Below, piece after piece: positions 33,592 through 42,943 of a stretch of 44,892 bases of DNA. Within the stretch, counting starts at the first letter, position 1. Every line of letters begins with the position of its first letter. The notes under the pieces were generated by a model. That model saw only the letters and a list, made by a program, of their open reading frames with translations. It made no database searches and was not told the DNA's origin. Source of the stretch: Odoribacter sp. (GTDB lineage Bacteria > Bacteroidota > Bacteroidia > Bacteroidales > Marinifilaceae); assembly GCA_020024465.1 (NCBI GenBank), contig JAHHTT010000015.1:1-44892 (forward strand), given 5' to 3'. The translations under genes and the position numbers were made by a program.

Positions 33592-35415
33592 ATGCACGAT
33601 CTATTCTCCATTCTTAAAAGATTTATTCCACCTTATAAAATACGGGTAATTAAAAGTATCATTTACAACTTTTTGCATGCAATATTCGGTAGTCTGTCCA
33701 TTGCCATGCTGATTCCCATTTTAGGTATTATATTCAGTAGCCAGCAGGAAATAACGGAAAAAATCCCTTTTCAATTTGATTCTGTCACCATCAAACATCT
33801 TTTTAATTACTACATCACACAAATAAAAATAGAATACGGAGCCTCAATCACTCTAATCCTTATTGGCGGTTTTGCCGTATTGGCTACAGCCTTGAAAACC
33901 AGCTTTGCCTACTTAGGAGCCTATGAGCTAATCTATATCCGCAACGGAGTAGTCAGAGATATCCGCCGTAAAATATATTTAAAAATACTCTCCTTACCTT
34001 TACCTTTCTTTTCAGAAGAACGCAAAGGAGATATCATTGCAAGAATGACCGGTGACGTGCAAGAAGTAGAAACCTCAGTCATGAGTTCTCTCGATATGCT
34101 TTTTCAGAGTCCGATACTGATTATAGTTTATCTCACAATGATGCTTATTATGAGCTGGCAACTGACTTTATTTGTATTCATATTACTGCCTATCATGGGA
34201 ACTCTTATCGGTCGTGTCGGTAAAAATCTTAAACGCCATTCATGGGAAGGACAAACTAAAATGGGTGAAATCCTGACATTGATGGAAGAAACTCTATCCG
34301 GTTTACGCATTATCAAAGCCTTCAACGCTGAAAAAAAAATGGATAACCGTTTTTCAGAAGAAAACGAAGAATATCGCAGAATTCAAAATCGTCTGATGCG
34401 TCGCCGTTCATTGGCACATCCTATGAGCGAATTTTTGGGAACCATTGTCATTGTTATCATCTTATGGTTTGGCGGTTCATTGGTTTTAGGACAAAATGCT
34501 TCCCTAACCCCCGAAGTATTTATTTCCTATATTGCACTGTTCTATTGTATCATCAATCCGGCCAAAAACCTGACCAATGCCTATTACAGCATACAAAAAG
34601 GCATGGCTGCCATGGATCGCATTGACGTGATCCTCAACGCAGAATCTACTATTCAAGAACCGACACACCCAAAAAAACTTTCACAATTCACCAATCAAAT
34701 AGAATACAAAAACATTGAGTTTTCATACAATTCAAGCAAAACTGTACTGAAAGGTATCAATCTAGTCATTCCCAAAGGTAAAACAATTGCCCTGGTCGGA
34801 CAGTCAGGATCTGGCAAAAGCACCTTTGTTGACCTGCTTCCCCGCTTCTACGATGTCCAAAAAGGACAAATCACCATTGACGGCATTGACATCCGTGAAC
34901 TTTCTTTTTTCAATTTAAGAGAATTCATGGGGAATGTAAACCAAGATCCTATTCTGTTTAATGACACCATCTATAATAACATTGCATTCGGCGTTGAATC
35001 AGCCACTCCCCAGGAGGTTGAAAATGCAGCCCGAATAGCCAATGCACATGAATTCATCATGCAAACAGAAAAAGGCTACCATACCATCATCGGTGACCGC
35101 GGAAGCAAACTAAGCGGAGGACAGCGTCAACGCTTAAGTATTGCACGTGCCGTACTGAAGAATCCACCGATCATGATTCTTGATGAAGCAACATCAGCTC
35201 TTGATACAGAATCAGAAAAACTGGTTCAGGAGGCCTTGGACAACCTGATGAAAAACAGGACATCCATTGTTATTGCCCACCGACTTTCTACAATCAAGAA
35301 TGCCGATTTAATCTGTGTTTTTCATGAAGGGGAAATCGTCGAACAAGGCACTCATGAAGAACTGTTAGCTCAAAAAGGTATTTATACCAAACTTTATAGT
35401 ATGCAGAATCTCTAA
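33592..35415 (+). CDS. MsbA-like ABC exporter (fused permease and ATPase)
   Basis: This 607-residue half-transporter works as a homodimer in the inner membrane. Six membrane helices span about residues 15-310, and an ATPase spans 355-607. Its motifs are Walker A VGQSGSGKST (Lys409), Q-loop NVNQDPILFND, signature KLSGGQRQRLSIARA, Walker B IMILDEATSALD and switch His in VIAHRLS. The layout fits lipid A/lipid flippases (MsbA) and drug exporters, and substrate cannot be decided from sequence. I start at ATG 33592 because an earlier TTG lies within the purB terminator. queF begins 5 bp after its stop, so they share a transcript. Confidence 0.92.
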   Translation: MHDLFSILKRFIPPYKIRVIKSIIYNFLHAIFGSLSIAMLIPILGIIFSSQQEITEKIPFQFDSVTIKHLFNYYITQIKIEYGASITLILIGGFAVLATALKTSFAYLGAYELIYIRNGVVRDIRRKIYLKILSLPLPFFSEERKGDIIARMTGDVQEVETSVMSSLDMLFQSPILIIVYLTMMLIMSWQLTLFVFILLPIMGTLIGRVGKNLKRHSWEGQTKMGEILTLMEETLSGLRIIKAFNAEKKMDNRFSEENEEYRRIQNRLMRRRSLAHPMSEFLGTIVIVIILWFGGSLVLGQNASLTPEVFISYIALFYCIINPAKNLTNAYYSIQKGMAAMDRIDVILNAESTIQEPTHPKKLSQFTNQIEYKNIEFSYNSSKTVLKGINLVIPKGKTIALVGQSGSGKSTFVDLLPRFYDVQKGQITIDGIDIRELSFFNLREFMGNVNQDPILFNDTIYNNIAFGVESATPQEVENAARIANAHEFIMQTEKGYHTIIGDRGSKLSGGQRQRLSIARAVLKNPPIMILDEATSALDTESEKLVQEALDNLMKNRTSIVIAHRLSTIKNADLICVFHEGEIVEQGTHEELLAQKGIYTKLYSMQNL

Positions 35416-35420
35416 TAAAT

Positions 35421-36299
35421 ATGATTGAAGACAAACTATTAGGCAAAAGAGTTGAATATCCAAAAACATATTGCCCTGAGATACTAGTGGCAGTGCCACG
35501 TTCGTTAAACCGCGAAATATACGGAATCCACCAAACTACCGGACTTTTTTGCGGTTATGACAGTTGGCATGCCTACGAAGCCAGTTTCATACTGAACAAT
35601 GGGATGCCCGTTGTCGGTATGCTGAAGATTGTATATTCGTCTGACAGCACCTACATCGTAGAGAGTAAATCCCTGAAATTATATCTCAATTCATACAACA
35701 TGACACCTCTTGGTAATACCCGTGAAGAAGGTATTGCCCAATTCACTCATAAAATTACGGAGGATCTTGGCCAAATTCTTTCCACACAAGTAAAAGTATG
35801 CTTTTTCAGCAAAGAACCGACAGGATTACTTCCTTTTGATTTTAATAATTACTCGATATTAGAAGATCACATCGCTCCACAAGATATCTGTTTTTCCATT
35901 TATCAAGAACATCCGGATTATTTACAGGAAAATATAAATACACAAGGCGGAGAACTCCTAATAGCAAGCCACCTATTGAAAAGCAACTGCAAAATCACCA
36001 ACCAGCCAGACTGGGGAAGTATTTATATACACATAAAAGGCAGGATTCTACCGGATAGCAAATCTATTCTAAAATACATTGTTTCACTACGTAACGAGAA
36101 TCATTTTCATGAAGAAATCTGCGAAATGACCTATAAACGGCTTTACGACTTTTTCCAACCGGACATACTCATGACTGCATGTCTTTACACACGGCGTGGT
36201 GGTATTGATATTTGTCCGGTACGAGCCAATACCCCGGAATATTTGCCAATCTTTCTGTCGCAAGTCAAACTCCTTACCCAACGGCCTCTAAGAAATTAA
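35421..36299 (+). CDS. queF: NADPH-dependent preQ0 reductase (bimodular QueF)
   Basis: QueF reduces the nitrile 7-cyano-7-deazaguanine (preQ0) to preQ1, the step before insertion into tRNA for queuosine. At 292 residues it is the long, two-module E. coli type. The nucleophile is Cys190 in HLLKSNCKITNQPDWGS, with Asp197 the proton donor. The NADPH motif is IVESKSLKLYLNSYN and the second module has NENHFHEEICE. The end TRRGGIDICPVRAN is also characteristic. Cys190 and Asp197 fall at the same numbers as in E. coli QueF. It is 5 bp after the ABC exporter gene, with no obvious functional link. No preQ1 riboswitch is seen in that gap. A terminator follows at once. Confidence 0.96.
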   Translation: MIEDKLLGKRVEYPKTYCPEILVAVPRSLNREIYGIHQTTGLFCGYDSWHAYEASFILNNGMPVVGMLKIVYSSDSTYIVESKSLKLYLNSYNMTPLGNTREEGIAQFTHKITEDLGQILSTQVKVCFFSKEPTGLLPFDFNNYSILEDHIAPQDICFSIYQEHPDYLQENINTQGGELLIASHLLKSNCKITNQPDWGSIYIHIKGRILPDSKSILKYIVSLRNENHFHEEICEMTYKRLYDFFQPDILMTACLYTRRGGIDICPVRANTPEYLPIFLSQVKLLTQRPLRN

Positions 36300-36300
36300 A

Positions 36301-36322
36301 AAAAGAGGCTTACGCCTCTTTT
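36301..36322. terminator. Compact bidirectional terminator
   Basis: A perfect stem (AAAAGAGGC / GCCTCTTTT) with a TTAC loop lies between convergent queF and the S41 protease gene. A/T runs on both sides let it work in both directions. It occupies almost the whole 24-bp gap. Confidence 0.92.
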
Positions 36323-36323
36323 T

Positions 36324-37925
36324 TTAGTTCAATACCTTTTCATAGGTCCCATCCTTCAAAGCCTCAAATCCCCTCTTCAAAACATCATTTTCCTTATTCA
36401 TTATTTGATACATTTCGTTCATATTCCATAAATCACGGGCAATCAAAGCCTTCAACTGCAATTTTATGGAAGGCAATACAGGTATCAAAAGTTTCTCGTC
36501 TTTTTTTACTCCAGACTTCTCTCCTGCCTTCACAATACCGTCAATCATTGCATCCGTAACCACAAAATCCTTATTGAATTTTTCAAATGTAGGATATTTT
36601 GCATTCAACAACTTTCTATTTACGTCTATGTAATTGGTCAACCAATCACCTATCACATTTTTCGCTATCAAACGATTAAAGTATAAATAATTGATATTCG
36701 TATCCATAGGAACAAACAAATCAGGAATAATACCTCCTCCTCCATAAACTGTCCTATGCTTTAATTTGGTGGAATACTTCAGACTATCATTCACTATAAT
36801 GCTATCTGCATTTACCAGTTCTCCACTAGTGTAACGTTTGAAAATCTCTGCCTGATACTCTTCCTCTCCTTCACTATACGGTTTTTGTATACAACGTCCG
36901 GAAGGAGTATAATAATGTGCTGTTGTCAAACGTATCATAGAACCATCGGTTAACGGATATTGTCTTTGTACCAACCCCTTTCCAAAAGAACGACGTCCGA
37001 CGATCAAACCACGGTCCCAATCCTGAACCGCACCGGAAACAATTTCACTTGCAGAAGCCGAATTTCCGTCAATCAATACAACGACACGTCCCTTTTCCAG
37101 CATACCGGCGACTGTAGAATATTCCCCTCTACGTCCTGAAGCTACTCCATCTGTATATACTATCATTTTGGCAGCATCCATGAGATGGTCACAAATTCCT
37201 ATGGCAGCTCCCATATATCCACCACCGTTTCCCTGAAGGTCCAACACCAAATCCTGCATTCCCAACGCCTGCAATTTTTTGACAGCTTCTTCAAATTCTT
37301 CAATTGTTGTAGCTGCAAAACGGGATATCTTTATATAGCCGGTCGTATTATCCAACATATAGGAAGCATCAACACTATAAATAGGTATTTTATCACGCAC
37401 CACCCGAAAATCGAATAAGTCACGACCTCGCAATATTTTCACGTCAACTATTGTACCCTTTTCACCCTTAAGACGCTTGCGGACTCCGGCATTACCGATA
37501 TTCTTACCTGCCACATTCTCTCCATCAATCTCTATAATTCTATCTCCGGCATGCATACCCACTTTCTCTGAAGGACCACCGGCCACAACATCAACTACCA
37601 TCAAGGTGTCTCTCAAAATAGCAAACTGAATACCTATCCCGAAAAAACCTCCTTCCAAAGGCTCATTCATTTCATCAACCTCTTCTTTGGATATATAGAC
37701 AGAATGCGGGTCCAAATCTGCCAGAACTTTCACAATCGCATCTTCTGTCAATTTATGTAAATCCACTGTATCTACATAAAAAGCATCTATCAAAGCCATT
37801 AAACGCTGATATTTTATACTTTGATCACGCACTTGATTCTCTCGTTGTTGAGCAGAAACCGTATCAATCTGCCAACCGGCAACCAATAGGACAATGCCTA
37901 ATGCCAATAAAAACTTTCTCATCAT
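36324..37925 (-). CDS. S41 family carboxy-terminal processing protease
   Basis: This 533-residue periplasmic protease of the CtpA/Prc family has a signal peptide (MMRKFLLALGIVLLVAG; start Met1 or Met2). A PDZ domain covers about residues 85-170 (GFFGIGIQF ... GMHAGDRIIEIDGE). The catalytic domain has LVLDLQGNGGGYMGAA, the nucleophile Ser291 in GNSASASEIVSGA and the base Lys316 in RRSFGKGLVQ, the 25-residue spacing normal for the family. The C-terminal helical region (430-533) may gate substrate. Such enzymes trim or degrade envelope proteins from their C-termini. It follows the phosphoesterase gene by 5 bp and is probably co-transcribed with it. Confidence 0.94.
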   Translation of the reverse strand: MMRKFLLALGIVLLVAGWQIDTVSAQQRENQVRDQSIKYQRLMALIDAFYVDTVDLHKLTEDAIVKVLADLDPHSVYISKEEVDEMNEPLEGGFFGIGIQFAILRDTLMVVDVVAGGPSEKVGMHAGDRIIEIDGENVAGKNIGNAGVRKRLKGEKGTIVDVKILRGRDLFDFRVVRDKIPIYSVDASYMLDNTTGYIKISRFAATTIEEFEEAVKKLQALGMQDLVLDLQGNGGGYMGAAIGICDHLMDAAKMIVYTDGVASGRRGEYSTVAGMLEKGRVVVLIDGNSASASEIVSGAVQDWDRGLIVGRRSFGKGLVQRQYPLTDGSMIRLTTAHYYTPSGRCIQKPYSEGEEEYQAEIFKRYTSGELVNADSIIVNDSLKYSTKLKHRTVYGGGGIIPDLFVPMDTNINYLYFNRLIAKNVIGDWLTNYIDVNRKLLNAKYPTFEKFNKDFVVTDAMIDGIVKAGEKSGVKKDEKLLIPVLPSIKLQLKALIARDLWNMNEMYQIMNKENDVLKRGFEALKDGTYEKVLN

Positions 37926-37930
37926 ATTGT

Positions 37931-38428
37931 CTATTTACTATATTTATCAAATTCCAATACTTCCAAATTTTTTATCTCTCCCGCTTCAATCATAAAACGT
38001 ACAGCCGTACATACTTTATGAAATCCGAACTTTCCTGACGCTCCCGGATTAATGTGCAGGAAATCCAATGATTTGTCATACATTACTTTTAATATATGAG
38101 AATGTCCACAGACAAAAAGTCTTGGATGTTCTTTCAACAGAATGTTGCGGATTCCGGATTCATAATGTCCGGGATATCCTCCTATATGCGTCATTACCAC
38201 CTTCACACTTTCGCATTCGAATATTTCCACCCCCCGCAACATCAAACGGATTTCTCCTCCATCAATATTGCCATATACAGCCCTCACACAAAAATGCTTC
38301 TGTAATTCCTCTATCACAGATACAGTTCCCACATCACCACAATGCCACACCTCTGTGCATCCATTGAAAAACTTTACAACCCTTTCATCAAGCCAACCGT
38401 GTGTATCCGACAATAATCCAACTTTCAT
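37931..38428 (-). CDS. YfcE/MJ0936-type metallophosphoesterase
   Basis: This 165-residue calcineurin-like phosphoesterase has the full set of metal motifs: LLSDTHG at residues 5-11, HCGD near 29-32, GNIDG near 53, THIGGYPG near 80 and CGHSH near 107. Members hydrolyse phosphodiesters in vitro, and the natural substrate is unknown. Its ATG overlaps the endonuclease IV stop by 4 bp (ATGA), so the two are translationally coupled. A DNA-repair link is possible but unproven. Confidence 0.92.
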   Translation of the reverse strand: MKVGLLSDTHGWLDERVVKFFNGCTEVWHCGDVGTVSVIEELQKHFCVRAVYGNIDGGEIRLMLRGVEIFECESVKVVMTHIGGYPGHYESGIRNILLKEHPRLFVCGHSHILKVMYDKSLDFLHINPGASGKFGFHKVCTAVRFMIEAGEIKNLEVLEFDKYSK

Positions 38429-39270
38429 TGCATCGCATATAACATTTCTATTTCACCTTGCCATGCTTCCTCATCCGGAGTCTCCAAAATCAAAGGAATA
38501 TTGTCAAAACGACTATCATTCATCAACATCCGGAATGTATTCAGTCCCAACTCTCCTTTTCCCAACAGTTCATGACGGTCTACCCGTGAATTCTGTCCTT
38601 TTTTAGAATCATTCAAATGCATTCCACGTAAATACTGAAAGCCTATGACATTTTCAAAATGTTCGAAAGTTTCAGTAAAGCCGCTTTCACTTTTCAAGTC
38701 ATATCCGGCAGCAAATGCATGGCATGTATCCAGACAGATTCCAACGCGAGATTTATCCTCCACCCTCTCAATGATATAAGCCAACTGCTCGAAAGAATAA
38801 CCCAAATTAGAACCCTGTCCTGCTGTATTTTCAATTACCGCACATACTTCTTGAGTTTTATCCAGCGTCATATTAATGGATTCGGCAATTGTCCTCAAAC
38901 ACTCCTCTTCCGACACTTTCTTCAACGAACTTCCCGGATGAAAATTCAACAATTTCAATCCCAACAGCTCACAGCGCTGCATCTCATCTAAAAAAGCCGT
39001 TCTCGATTTCTCCAGAGCCTCTCTGTCAGGATTTCCCAAATTAATCAGATAACTGTCGTGTGGCAAGATATGCTCCGCTGCAAAGCCATAATCTTCACAC
39101 CTCTGCTTAAACAGACGGATACTGTTTTCCGACAGAGGTGCAGAAACCCACTGCCGCTGATTTTTCGTAAACAATGCAAAAGCTTTTGCTCCTATTTTTC
39201 TCGCATTCTCAGGAGCATTTTCCACTCCTCCCGAAGCACTCACATGTGCTCCTATATATTTTCCCATCAC
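38425..39270 (-). CDS. nfo: Endonuclease IV (AP endonuclease)
   Basis: This enzyme cleaves DNA 5' to abasic sites in base-excision repair. The 281-residue TIM barrel starts KYIGAHVSASGG and carries the trinuclear zinc ligands in NFHPGSSL, VIENTAGQG, ICLDTCHAFAAGYD, MHLNDSK, DRHELLGKG and LILETPDE. Length and motifs match E. coli Nfo (285). Start Met1 and Met2 are adjacent. It is the first gene of a unit running nfo, phosphoesterase and S41 protease, with a -7 box 27 bp upstream. Confidence 0.97.
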   Translation of the reverse strand: MMGKYIGAHVSASGGVENAPENARKIGAKAFALFTKNQRQWVSAPLSENSIRLFKQRCEDYGFAAEHILPHDSYLINLGNPDREALEKSRTAFLDEMQRCELLGLKLLNFHPGSSLKKVSEEECLRTIAESINMTLDKTQEVCAVIENTAGQGSNLGYSFEQLAYIIERVEDKSRVGICLDTCHAFAAGYDLKSESGFTETFEHFENVIGFQYLRGMHLNDSKKGQNSRVDRHELLGKGELGLNTFRMLMNDSRFDNIPLILETPDEEAWQGEIEMLYAMQ

Positions 39271-39297
39271 AATAATAATTTAATAGTCTAACATCCG

Positions 39298-39305
39298 CAA
39301 AGTTA
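39298..39305 (-). promoter_or_regulatory. nfo -7 box
   Basis: TAACTTTG on the minus strand (39305-39298) matches TAnnTTTG exactly, 27 bp before the nfo start. The -33 element is not clear. Confidence 0.5.
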
Positions 39306-39346
39306 TATATTTCCCACACAAAGACACTTAAAGTAATATTAAAAAA

Positions 39347-39380
39347 CAATGGCAATCTTGTTTTAAACAGATTGCCATTG
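39347..39380 (-). terminator. Terminator of htpG
   Basis: A perfect 12-bp stem (CAATGGCAATCT / AGATTGCCATTG) with a 10-nt loop is followed on the minus strand by TTTTTT. It lies 26 bp after the htpG stop. Confidence 0.92.
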
Positions 39381-39406
39381 CTATTCTAATTGAAATTGAC
39401 TGCCAA

Positions 39407-41458
39407 TTATTTGATTAAATCGACACTTCTCTTGACAAAACGGTTCAGAGCTTCACCTTTCAACAGACCGTTAGCCAACAGAGCCAAGTCTATCAATTGC
39501 CCTACAATTCTGTTACCTTTACTATATTCCTGCAACAAAGACTGTTTCTGTTTACGAAGATTTTCCAACTTATCGGAATACTCCTGCTTGCGGTCTTTGT
39601 CCACTTGCGGAATCTCTTCCTCTTTTTTATCTTTGTTCAAAGCGTCAATTTCAGCTTTCTTGCTTTCAATATCTTTCAGTTCAGCATCAATCGGCTGCAA
39701 TTTATCCGCCATCGCCTTACGCTCATCTTCCAGAACTCCTTTCACCAACTTATGGTCTGTATTCACCACCAGCGTAAACTGATCGTTCATCGCTCCATAG
39801 AATCCCATCCCCGGATTCATGGCTGCCATTTCTTTCATACGGCGCATAAACTCAGAGCGGGTGATGACAACCGGATCAGCATTCTCGCCCAATGACTCGA
39901 AATTGACAATATACATACCGCCTTCTGTCGGCAACTGTGCATTAAATACATCACGCATCTCATCCTGCTCCGCATCGCTCCATGAAGTTTTCTTCACATC
40001 ATCCTTGGCAATCAATTTATCAATCACATCCGAATCAACACGCAAGAAACGACGGTTAGTCTGCTTCTGTTCCAGATGGTTGATAAAATGAGTATCCAAC
40101 TGTCCGTCCATCACCAAAACGTCATAGCCGCGTTCCTTGGCAGCCTGAATATAAGTATACTGTTCCTGGACATCCGTTGCATACAGATAAACCACATTCT
40201 TGTCCTTGTCAGTCTGATTGGCTGAAACCAGATTTTCATATTCCTCCAACGTGAAATATTTACCTTCCGTATTCTTCAGCAATACAATATTGTTAGCTCT
40301 TTCAGCAAACTTCTCATCTGTCAGCATGCCGTATTGAATGAAAATCTTCAAATCATCCCATTTCTTTTCGTAATCCTCACGGCTATTCTTAAAAATATCG
40401 GTCAGACTGTCAGCCACCTTTTTGGTAATATGGCTGGAAATCTTCTTCACATTGCGGTCGCTCTGCAAATACGAACGGGACACATTCAACGGAATATCCG
40501 GAGAATCAATCACACCGTGCAACAACGTCAGATATTCAGGAACAATACCCTCCACGGAATCGGAAACATATACCTGATTACAGTAAAGCTGAATCTTATT
40601 CTTCTGAATTTCAAACTTATTGTCAATTTTCGGGAAATACAGAATCCCGGTCAAATTAAACGGATAATCCACATTCAAATGAATATGAAACAAAGGATCC
40701 TGACTCATCGGGTACAACTCACGATAGAACTTCTGATAATCCTCTTCTTTCAAGTCAGCAGGCTTGCGGGTCCACAACGGATTTGTATCATTGATAATAT
40801 TATCCTCACCTGTTTCCTCATACTTACCGTCCTTCCACTCCTTTTTCTTACCGAAAACAATTTCCACCGGCAAGAACTTGCAATACTTTGTCAACAACTC
40901 CTGCACCTTACTGTCTTCCAGAAAATCCTTTTCTTCATCGGCAATATGCATGATAATATCCGTACCGCGTTCAGCCTTCTCTGCATTTTCCAAAGTATAT
41001 TCGGTATCCCCCTCACCGATCCATCTTACAGCCTGCGCACCCTCTTTATAGGACTTGGTGACAATCTCCACCTTGTCGCTCACCATAAATGCCGAGTAGA
41101 AACCCAAACCGAAATGACCGATAATCGTTGCAGCGTCATCCTTGTGTTTTTCCAGGAATTCCTCTGCACCGGAAAAGGCGATCTGATTGATGTATTTCTC
41201 CACCTCTTCCTGAGTCATACCGATACCATTATCCGATACCGTCAGAGTACCTGCCGCTTTGTCAGCCTTGACCATCACTTTCAAACCGGCAGTTTCTCCC
41301 TTAAACTCACCGGCAGAAGCCAATACTTTCAATTTTTGGGTAGCGTCCACCGCGTTAGAAACAATTTCACGGAGAAATATGTCATGGTCTGAATACAAAA
41401 ACTTCTTGATAATCGGAAATAAATTCTGTGTCGATACTCCTATCTTTCCACTAGCCAT
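39407..41458 (-). CDS. htpG: Molecular chaperone HtpG (Hsp90)
   Basis: This cytosolic Hsp90 ATPase remodels client proteins as a homodimer. The GHKL ATPase motifs are LREIVSNAVDATQKL, VSDNGIGM and IIGHFGLGFYSAFMV. The middle domain has the catalytic-loop Arg segment NVSRSYLQSDRNVKK near residue 335. At 683 residues it is about 60 longer than E. coli HtpG. The extra length is a charged, probably coiled-coil stretch at about 585-645 (repeated Lys/Glu/Asp, including IESKKAEIDALNKDKKEEE) in the C-terminal dimer domain, which I recall as common in Bacteroidetes HtpG. It is monocistronic. The 200-bp upstream gap, shared with yeiH, has no perfect TAnnTTTG on the htpG side, so a different heat-shock promoter may be used. 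Confidence 0.97.
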   Translation of the reverse strand: MASGKIGVSTQNLFPIIKKFLYSDHDIFLREIVSNAVDATQKLKVLASAGEFKGETAGLKVMVKADKAAGTLTVSDNGIGMTQEEVEKYINQIAFSGAEEFLEKHKDDAATIIGHFGLGFYSAFMVSDKVEIVTKSYKEGAQAVRWIGEGDTEYTLENAEKAERGTDIIMHIADEEKDFLEDSKVQELLTKYCKFLPVEIVFGKKKEWKDGKYEETGEDNIINDTNPLWTRKPADLKEEDYQKFYRELYPMSQDPLFHIHLNVDYPFNLTGILYFPKIDNKFEIQKNKIQLYCNQVYVSDSVEGIVPEYLTLLHGVIDSPDIPLNVSRSYLQSDRNVKKISSHITKKVADSLTDIFKNSREDYEKKWDDLKIFIQYGMLTDEKFAERANNIVLLKNTEGKYFTLEEYENLVSANQTDKDKNVVYLYATDVQEQYTYIQAAKERGYDVLVMDGQLDTHFINHLEQKQTNRRFLRVDSDVIDKLIAKDDVKKTSWSDAEQDEMRDVFNAQLPTEGGMYIVNFESLGENADPVVITRSEFMRRMKEMAAMNPGMGFYGAMNDQFTLVVNTDHKLVKGVLEDERKAMADKLQPIDAELKDIESKKAEIDALNKDKKEEEIPQVDKDRKQEYSDKLENLRKQKQSLLQEYSKGNRIVGQLIDLALLANGLLKGEALNRFVKRSVDLIK

Positions 41459-41658
41459 AGTATTATATTTTTAGTTATTTAATTACAAAATCAACAACAA
41501 CACTAACACAATAGCCATGCCACAAGCGAAAACGTGACAAAAAGACAGACAAAAAGCAAAGCCCATTCATAAATACGCATTTAGACGTAACAGATTTTGC
41601 ATAAAAATAAGTTACTTTGACACCCGAAATTCATTAGCAATAAAAATAATACACGACA

Positions 41659-42942
41659 ATGAAAAAATGGTTATCACAATTCAAGACAGAAGACTGGGTG
41701 GTAGTTGCCGTCAGCGCAGTTTTATTGGCTCTTGCAGCCCTTATCCCAAATTATCTGCCACGAATTCCCAAAGACCTGCTCAGCTTTGAAAACTGGCAGA
41801 ACACACTTTATCTCTTTATCATCGTACTTGGAGCCCTCTATATCGGCTGGCTCATGCTCGGCAAACCGCTCAAAGGTCTATTCGTATCATTAATAGCGGT
41901 ATTCTCCGTTTCGCTTGTTGCACAAATCGTAGCAGCCATCCCACAAGTGTCTTATTATGGATTTGAATCTGTATTTTTCTCCGTTATATTCGGTCTTCTC
42001 ATCCGCAACCTGTTTCATGTACCGGCTTGGATGAAGCCGGCCATTCAAAGCGAATACTTCATCAAAATCGGAGTGGTATGCCTCGGTGCCACCATCCTCT
42101 TCAGTGATGTCATGAAATCCGGCACCATCGGTCTGCTCCAGGCCTTCCTTGTTGTCAGTATCGTATGGTTTTTCGCCTACAACGTTTCGCGCCGTTTGGG
42201 TGTTGAGCAACGTTCAGCCATGATACTTTCCAGCGGAGTATCCATCTGTGGAGTATCTGCCTGCATAACAGCAGCCCGCGTAGCCGGAGGCGACGACCGC
42301 AAACTCTCATACATCGTATCACTTGTACTGATTATCGTAGTACCGATGATATATCTGATGCCGTGGCTTGCCGGTCTGATACTCCCGCATCTTTTTGACG
42401 ATCCGAAAATCGTACAGGAAGTCACCGGAGCCTGGATAGGCGGCACCATCGACACCACCAGTGGAGTTGCTGCTTCGAGTGCCATAGCCAGCGAACTTTC
42501 CAACCAACATGCCATGATTATCAAAGGGGCACAGAACGTACTCATCGGTCTGGTAGCCTTTTTCATCGCCCTGTATCTTTCAACCCGCGGAGAAAAAAGC
42601 GACAATGCCCCCTCATTACATATCGTATGGGAAAAATTCCCTAAATTCATCATCGGATTTGTTGTAGCCTCATTGGTATTCAGCATTTGTCAGGTAAATG
42701 AAGTATTCCACCTCAATGCCAAAGGCAAGCTCGTTGAACCGGGAGTTGCCAAAATGTTCAGCTCACTCTTTTTCAGTCTCGCCTTTGTATGTGTAGGACT
42801 TGAAACCAGACTGAAAGACATCATCTCACGCGAAAACCGCAACCTGATGTGGTCGTTTCTTACTGCACAGACATTCAATATCATTGTCACATTCATTATT
42901 GCCTGCGTACTCTTCGGCATCGTAAAACCGATGTGGGGATAA
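41659..42942 (+). CDS. YeiH-family transporter (putative sulfate exporter)
   Basis: This 427-residue membrane protein has about 11-12 helices. The central SAMILSSGVSICGVSACITAA segment and GAWIGGTIDTTSGVAASSA repeat are the hallmarks of the YeiH/UPF0324 family, annotated as putative sulfate exporters. The substrate has not been firmly established. It has a longer N-terminal region than E. coli YeiH (349), with a preceding helix pair at about 15-75. A -7-like box with one mismatch (TTACTTTG, 41612-41619) lies upstream. It is divergent from htpG and followed by a perfect terminator. Confidence 0.9.
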   Translation: MKKWLSQFKTEDWVVVAVSAVLLALAALIPNYLPRIPKDLLSFENWQNTLYLFIIVLGALYIGWLMLGKPLKGLFVSLIAVFSVSLVAQIVAAIPQVSYYGFESVFFSVIFGLLIRNLFHVPAWMKPAIQSEYFIKIGVVCLGATILFSDVMKSGTIGLLQAFLVVSIVWFFAYNVSRRLGVEQRSAMILSSGVSICGVSACITAARVAGGDDRKLSYIVSLVLIIVVPMIYLMPWLAGLILPHLFDDPKIVQEVTGAWIGGTIDTTSGVAASSAIASELSNQHAMIIKGAQNVLIGLVAFFIALYLSTRGEKSDNAPSLHIVWEKFPKFIIGFVVASLVFSICQVNEVFHLNAKGKLVEPGVAKMFSSLFFSLAFVCVGLETRLKDIISRENRNLMWSFLTAQTFNIIVTFIIACVLFGIVKPMWG

Positions 42943-42943
42943 T

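Noticed and set aside
40334..41392. Long plus-strand open frame opposite htpG
   Set aside because: It is an antisense shadow of the codon pattern of htpG, without a recognisable domain or start signals.
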